A stretch of 11,016 bases of DNA from Actinomycetota bacterium (GTDB lineage: Bacteria; Actinomycetota; Humimicrobiia; Humimicrobiales; Humimicrobiaceae): assembly GCA_028718045.1 (NCBI GenBank), contig JAQUMQ010000026.1, forward strand, positions 1-11,016, given 5' to 3'. The position numbers were made by a program, and so were the translations under genes. Under the pieces are notes generated by a model that was not told where the DNA came from, did not search any database, and saw nothing but the letters and a program-made list of their open reading frames with translations. The number at the start of each line of letters is the position of its first letter. Position 1 is the stretch's first letter. Below, piece by piece: positions 7,504 to 11,016 of this stretch.

Positions 7504-7598
7504 CTTCCATACCGGCAGTATTTTATTATTTATTAGTAAAACGAGTTTAGATTAAGGTTAAAAATAATCAAATAAATTTAGTTTGGAAGGATTTTAAG

Positions 7599-8657
7599 AT
7601 GCAATTCAGCTATTCGGGTATCATAGAAAGATATAAAAGTTACTTGCCCGTAAATGACAAAACACCGGTCGTCAGTTTAAACGAAGGATTAACTCCTTTA
7701 ATTAAATCGGAGTATCTGTCGTTAAAATATAACTGCAAACTTTGCTATAAGTTTGAGGGTTTAAATCCCACAGGTTCATTCAAGGACAGGGGAATGACGC
7801 TTGCCATCAGTAAGGCAAAAGAAACTGGCGCAAAAGCAGTGATGTGTGCTTCTACAGGCAATACGTCTGCTTCTGCCGCAGCTTATGCCAGAAGAGGACA
7901 AATGAGATGCGTGGTGATAATTCCCGAAGGCAAGATAGCATTGGGAAAGCTTGCGCAGGCAATGTTGCACGGTGCGGAAGTGCTGGCAATTTCCGGAAAC
8001 TTCGATGATGCGCTTGATGTCGTTAAATACATAACATCAAATTATGAAATCGCTCTCGTAAACTCCATAAATCCTTTCAGAATAGAAGGCCAGAAAACTG
8101 CAGCATTTGAAATTTGCGATTGGCTTGGGGATGCACCCGATTTTTTATATATTCCTGTCGGAAATGCAGGCAATATAACATCGTATTGGAAGGGTTTCAA
8201 GGAATATAAAGAAAAAAATATTTCAAGCCGGCTTCCTAAAATGATGGGATGGCAAGCCGAAGGTGCTGCCCCTATCGTACGCGGAATGGTCATCGAGAAA
8301 CCTGAAACGATAGCCACTGCAATAAGGATAGGAAATCCTGCAAGATGGAAAGAAGCGGAAGCTGCGGCAAAAGACTCCGGAGGGAAAATCGATATGGTTT
8401 CTGATGAAAAAATAATCGAAGCATATAAGCTGCTTGCATTAAATGAAGGGATTTTTTGCGAGCCGGCGTCTGCGGCGTCTGTGGCAGGATTTATTAAATC
8501 GGCTGATGAAAATCCGAAGATGCTCGAGGGTAAAAAAATTGTGTGCGTATTGACGGGACACGGATTAAAAGATCCCGACACTGCCATAGCAAGTTCCGCT
8601 GAAATTATCCGTGTGAAGAAAGATTATGGTCAGATAAAAAAAGTTTTAAGATTATAA
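7599..8657 (+). CDS. thrC: Threonine synthase
   Basis: PLP enzyme that converts O-phospho-L-homoserine to L-threonine and phosphate; 352 aa, the short bacterial form without the long N-terminal extension of E. coli-type enzymes. NPTGSFKDRGM carries the PLP lysine K62. ASTGNTSASAAAYA is at 84-97, the phosphate-binding GNAGNIT at 188-194, EPASAAS at 288-294, and LTGHGLKDP at 318-326. ATG 7599 has a strong GGAAGGA site (7585-7591) with 7 nt spacing. The 95-bp gap after hom shows no hairpin terminator and no convincing promoter, so read-through from lysA-hom is likely. ThrC precedes ThrB here, as in the actinobacterial hom-thrC-thrB order. Confidence 0.96.
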   Translation: MQFSYSGIIERYKSYLPVNDKTPVVSLNEGLTPLIKSEYLSLKYNCKLCYKFEGLNPTGSFKDRGMTLAISKAKETGAKAVMCASTGNTSASAAAYARRGQMRCVVIIPEGKIALGKLAQAMLHGAEVLAISGNFDDALDVVKYITSNYEIALVNSINPFRIEGQKTAAFEICDWLGDAPDFLYIPVGNAGNITSYWKGFKEYKEKNISSRLPKMMGWQAEGAAPIVRGMVIEKPETIATAIRIGNPARWKEAEAAAKDSGGKIDMVSDEKIIEAYKLLALNEGIFCEPASAASVAGFIKSADENPKMLEGKKIVCVLTGHGLKDPDTAIASSAEIIRVKKDYGQIKKVLRL

Positions 8658-8685
8658 TTGTAACCGTTTCTTTAAATTGAATAAA

Positions 8686-9624
8686 ATGAATGACAAAAAA
8701 TTGTTAACCAGGGTAAGGACTTACGCAACTTCCGCAAATCTGGGCCCCGGATTTGATTGTGCAGGCATAGCTTTAAATATTTACAATGAATGCGCGGTAT
8801 ATTCAAACGGTTCAAAAAACAACCGTATTTCACTGCAAGGCAAAAATGTACAAGGAATAGCCGAAGATGACAGCAATCTCATATTCAAGACAATAAGAAA
8901 AGTTCTTGAGGAAAAATACGGAGCAATCTATGAGAAATACGAGAAACCTGTCGAAATCATATGCAATATAAATGTACCTGTTGAAAGGGGCTTGGGAAGC
9001 AGCTCAACCGCAGTCGTTGCGGGTCTTCTGATCGCAAATGAAATTTATGATTTGAATTTAAGTAATACGGAATTGCTTAACATAGGTCTCGACATAGAAC
9101 CACATCCTGATAATATTGCTCCCTGTATTGCCGGCGGCTTGGTTATTTCCTACAAAACAAAATCGGGAAATTACAGTTTTGAAAAAATAAAAATAAAGAA
9201 AAATTTTAAGGTGCTTCTCATGATTCCAGGCTTTAAGGTAAACACATGCGAAGCAAGAAAACTGATACCCGAACTGGTTCCCAAAAAGGATGCAATATCA
9301 AATATCGCAAATTTTGCCATGCTCATCAACTGCCTCAAGGAAGGTAATATCGAAAATGCCTTTAATTTCATACAAGACCAAATGCACCAACCTTTCAGAA
9401 AAGATATTTATGCCGATTCTTTCAATCTGGTTGAAGAGCTGAACGATTGTTATAAAATTCCCGCAGCAATAAGTGGTTCCGGTCCAACCGTACTGGCATT
9501 TATACCTAATAATAAACTTACGGTTTTTATGTCGGGTCATTTGGACGGGCTGAAAAATAAATACCAAAATTTTCAATTCAAGCTTACTACGGTAAGAAAC
9601 GAAGGCAGTTATTGCTTTTTATAA
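8686..9624 (+). CDS. thrB: Homoserine kinase (GHMP family)
   Basis: Phosphorylates L-homoserine to O-phosphohomoserine, the substrate of ThrC; 312 aa from ATG 8686. The GHMP hallmarks are present: N-terminal TSANLGPGFD (residues 15-24); the ATP-binding PVERGLGSSSTAVVAG loop, GLGSSST at 102-108; EPHPDNIAP soon after; and the C-terminal motif 3, ISGSGPT, at 263-269. An in-frame TTG at 8677 would add three residues; neither start has a recognisable Shine-Dalgarno. ATG is preferred as the stronger codon and because conserved sequence starts a few residues later. The gap to thrC is 28 nt, so reinitiation from thrC is possible. Together with Hom and ThrC it completes homoserine-to-threonine conversion. 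Confidence 0.95.
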   Translation: MNDKKLLTRVRTYATSANLGPGFDCAGIALNIYNECAVYSNGSKNNRISLQGKNVQGIAEDDSNLIFKTIRKVLEEKYGAIYEKYEKPVEIICNINVPVERGLGSSSTAVVAGLLIANEIYDLNLSNTELLNIGLDIEPHPDNIAPCIAGGLVISYKTKSGNYSFEKIKIKKNFKVLLMIPGFKVNTCEARKLIPELVPKKDAISNIANFAMLINCLKEGNIENAFNFIQDQMHQPFRKDIYADSFNLVEELNDCYKIPAAISGSGPTVLAFIPNNKLTVFMSGHLDGLKNKYQNFQFKLTTVRNEGSYCFL

Positions 9625-9627
9625 ATG

Positions 9628-9645
9628 ATACATATTGGTATGTAT
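9628..9645 (+). repeat. Short inverted repeat after thrB
   Basis: ATACAT (9628-9633) and ATGTAT (9640-9645) are exact reverse complements around the loop ATTGGT. The stem is only six A/T-rich pairs, with two possible G-U extensions, and no T-run follows it directly, so it is a weak terminator candidate. It could instead be a half-site pair for a DNA-binding protein. It overlaps the tandem repeat at 9634-9665. Confidence 0.35.
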
Positions 9646-9665
9646 TGAGATTGGCATGTATTGAG
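9634..9665 (+). repeat. Two-copy 16-bp tandem repeat between thrB and sppA
   Basis: ATTGGTATGTATTGAG (9634-9649) is followed immediately by ATTGGCATGTATTGAG (9650-9665), 15 of 16 positions identical. It lies in the 103-bp gap between thrB and sppA. Downstream come AGCCGGCT (9664-9671) and a T7 run within a loose GGCT...AGCC pairing (9668-9686), which is not a convincing terminator. The repeat may be a slippage product or a pair of operator sites for sppA. Confidence 0.75.
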
Positions 9666-9727
9666 CCGGCTGATTTTTTTGAAGCCTAAGATTTTCAATA
9701 AAAAAACATATTAAATCACTTTAAAAA

Positions 9728-10690
9728 ATGGAAGAACAAAAAAGAAAAAAATTAAGTGGTGGTGCAATCGCGGGCATCGTCATAGGTTCATTTCTGGTGT
9801 TATGTATTTTTTGCGGTTGCTCATTTGGTTTAGGTTTGTTTATAAGCTACTTGGGGAAAGGTGCGAATTTTTCGACTGCCGACGCAATTTATCAGATCGA
9901 CTTCGAGGGACAGATAACCGATAAAGCAACAGGTAGTATTTTGACTTCCGGCGGTATTACGGTAGAGCAGTTTGTAACCTGGCTTGACATGGCTGTAAAA
10001 AATGATTCCGTAAAGGCAATTTTGATTAGGGTCGACAGCCCGGGCGGTATAGCGACAGCCTCACAGGAAATGTATGAAGAATTAAAAAAAGTTGAAAAGC
10101 CTGTTTTGATTTCGGTAAGCAACATATGTGCTTCTGGAGCATATTATGTTGCATGTGCGGCAGACAAGATTATGGCAAATAAAACTTCGGAGATAGGCAG
10201 TATAGGAGTCATTATGCAGGTTCCGAATCTTGAAGGATTGTATGATAAACTTGGAATAAAATATACGACGATAAAACAAGGCAAGTATAAAGATGCAGGC
10301 AGTACCGACAGGGAGCTTACGGAAGAAGAAAGAGCGTTGCTTGAGGAACAAACAAGATGCATATACGAACTATTTATCGGAGATGTTGCGGCTGGAAGAA
10401 AACTGGATGTTAAAAAAGTAAGGGAGCTTGCGACTGGCTGGATTTATCTGGGGCAGGATGCAAAAGAACTGGGGTTGATCGATGAAATAGGCACCTACAG
10501 CGATGCGGTTAAAGAAGCTGCAAAAATGGGCGGAATAAAGGGCGAACCAAGAATAATAAAAACAAGCAGCCAAGGTTTTTTTGATATGATATCAGGCTAT
10601 GCAAGCATTATTTCCGACTTAAGAGAACTTCTGGCCTTAAAGAATGCATTGGACAGCGGGAGTGTTCGTTACGGATACAATATAAAATAA
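9728..10690 (+). CDS. sppA: Signal peptide peptidase SppA (36K type, S49 family)
   Basis: Membrane-anchored Ser/Lys protease that degrades leftover signal peptides and other membrane-associated peptides; 320 aa, the short single-domain form of Gram-positive and many other bacteria. A basic N-terminus (KRKK) is followed by one hydrophobic membrane segment, about residues 13-42, and then an extracytoplasmic catalytic domain. Conserved landmarks are VDSPGG (102-107), ASGAYYVA with nucleophile S136 (135-142), GSIGVI (157-162), and KQGKYKDAGS with general-base K188. The S136-K188 spacing of 52 residues equals that of the B. subtilis SppA dyad (S147/K199). The segment GSTDRELTEEERALLEEQ is typical. 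ATG 9728 has no visible Shine-Dalgarno but sits just before the basic residues and membrane segment, so it is a sensible start. The next gene follows after 18 nt. Confidence 0.94.
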   Translation: MEEQKRKKLSGGAIAGIVIGSFLVLCIFCGCSFGLGLFISYLGKGANFSTADAIYQIDFEGQITDKATGSILTSGGITVEQFVTWLDMAVKNDSVKAILIRVDSPGGIATASQEMYEELKKVEKPVLISVSNICASGAYYVACAADKIMANKTSEIGSIGVIMQVPNLEGLYDKLGIKYTTIKQGKYKDAGSTDRELTEEERALLEEQTRCIYELFIGDVAAGRKLDVKKVRELATGWIYLGQDAKELGLIDEIGTYSDAVKEAAKMGGIKGEPRIIKTSSQGFFDMISGYASIISDLRELLALKNALDSGSVRYGYNIK

Positions 10691-10697
10691 ATTATTT

Positions 10698-10705
10698 AGG
10701 GTGGT
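10698..10705 (+). promoter_or_regulatory. Shine-Dalgarno for the gene starting at TTG 10709
   Basis: AGGGTGGT, with its AGGG core 7 nt before TTG 10709. No ATG or GTG lies near the conserved N-terminus (LLGVDGGGTKT), so this site fixes a TTG start. Confidence 0.6.
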
Positions 10706-10708
10706 AAT

Positions 10709-11016
10709 TTGGATTATCTGCTTGGAGTCGATGGGGGCGGTACGAAAACGATAATAGCCGTGGCTGATTTAAATGGAAAAATAATTCTGGAAAAAGCCAT
10801 AGGTTCGTCCAATTTTAAAAGTGTCGGCTTCAAGCGTGCTTCAAGAAATTTTTTATCAGGAACGGATCAAATTATCAAGGATTTGGAAAGCAAGAATGGC
10901 AAGCCTTATTTCAAAAGCGCATATTTCGGTATGGCTGGTTTGGATACATCTTATGATAAAAATATTTATTTGGACATTGTTTTAAATGAAAGAATAACAC
11001 CTTATATCAATCTGCA
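10709..11016 (+). CDS. BadF/BadG/BcrA/BcrD-family ATPase, N-acetylglucosamine kinase-like (5' part)
   Basis: The first 102 codons of a gene cut by the right edge. The N-terminus MDYLLGVDGGGTKT carries the phosphate-1 motif of the ASKHA sugar-kinase/Hsp70-type ATPase fold (GVDGGGTKT at residues 6-14). YFGMAGLD further in matches the G-x-AG-x-D motif of the BadF/BadG family. Within that family, proteins of this layout are usually N-acetylglucosamine kinases or uncharacterised sugar kinases, and the Fe-S dehydratase activators are more distant. The substrate cannot be fixed from this fragment. It starts with TTG behind AGGGTGGT, 18 nt after sppA, so it is probably co-transcribed. A link to cell-wall amino-sugar recycling beside an envelope protease is plausible but speculative. 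Confidence 0.85.
   Translation, partial: MDYLLGVDGGGTKTIIAVADLNGKIILEKAIGSSNFKSVGFKRASRNFLSGTDQIIKDLESKNGKPYFKSAYFGMAGLDTSYDKNIYLDIVLNERITPYINL

Noticed and set aside
7504..7598. Possible promoter, attenuator or T-box in the 95-bp hom-thrC gap
   Set aside because: I see no TTGACA/TATAAT pair at normal spacing, no T-box sequence (TGGNACCGCG), no leader peptide rich in Thr codons and no hairpin with a T-run; only the thrC Shine-Dalgarno is clear.
8042..8587. Minus-strand open frame of 181 codons
   Set aside because: It lies wholly inside thrC, whose conserved motifs are on the plus strand. The Ser/Ala/Pro-rich translation matches no family and has no ribosome binding site that I can see.
9668..9686. 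GGCT...AGCC pairing around a T7 run as a terminator after thrB
   Set aside because: The stem is only four pairs and the T-run lies in the loop, not after the stem, so it does not fit an intrinsic terminator.
1..11016. Undescribed defence, mobile or biosynthetic system
   Set aside because: Every complete gene belongs to a recognised core family with intact motifs. No transposase, integrase, CRISPR repeat, toxin-antitoxin pair or cluster of unknown genes is visible.

Overview
This is an AT-rich bacterial chromosomal segment (roughly one-third G+C by eye) with every gene on the plus strand. It carries a compact set of housekeeping genes: a C-terminal fragment of an unidentified gene, tmk, holB, ricT (PSP1/YaaT family), tRNA-Thr(CGU), argS, lysA, hom, thrC, thrB, sppA, and the 5' end of a BadF/BadG-type (N-acetylglucosamine-kinase-like) gene cut by the right edge. 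No mobile element, CRISPR array, phage gene or defence system is visible, and no stretch over 300 bases lacks a gene.

Layout. Positions 1-2881 hold the nucleotide/replication block: dTMP kinase, the delta' subunit of the DNA polymerase III clamp loader (overlapping tmk, apparently started at an AUU codon), and the Fe-S protein RicT. A complete tRNA-Thr with encoded CCA lies at 2919-2994, followed after only 35 nt by argS. A perfect TATAAT precedes lysA. From there lysA and hom overlap, and thrC and thrB follow at short spacing. Together they form a lysine/threonine biosynthesis cluster: LysA makes lysine from meso-diaminopimelate, while Hom, ThrB and ThrC convert aspartate semialdehyde to threonine through homoserine and phosphohomoserine. 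The upstream shared enzymes (aspartokinase, aspartate-semialdehyde dehydrogenase) are not in the window. The 103-bp gap before sppA contains a short tandem repeat.

Organism. The argS-lysA-hom-thrC-thrB order is a known arrangement in Actinomycetota, and tmk-holB-PSP1 followed by tRNA-Thr also occurs there and in Firmicutes. The AT-rich, AGA/ATA-rich coding is unlike most Actinomycetota, so a low-GC deep branch of that phylum (for example the OPB41/Humimicrobiia type) is my best guess. A Clostridia-like Firmicute is the main alternative. This is inference from gene order and composition, not from a search.

The most useful corrections to a naive annotation are three. holB extends 42 codons upstream of its first ATG, with AUU as the likely initiator. 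argS most likely starts at TTG 3030 behind a GGGAG site. An open frame without a start at the left edge (1-192) is probably the tail of a real gene. I found no convincing undescribed biological system.
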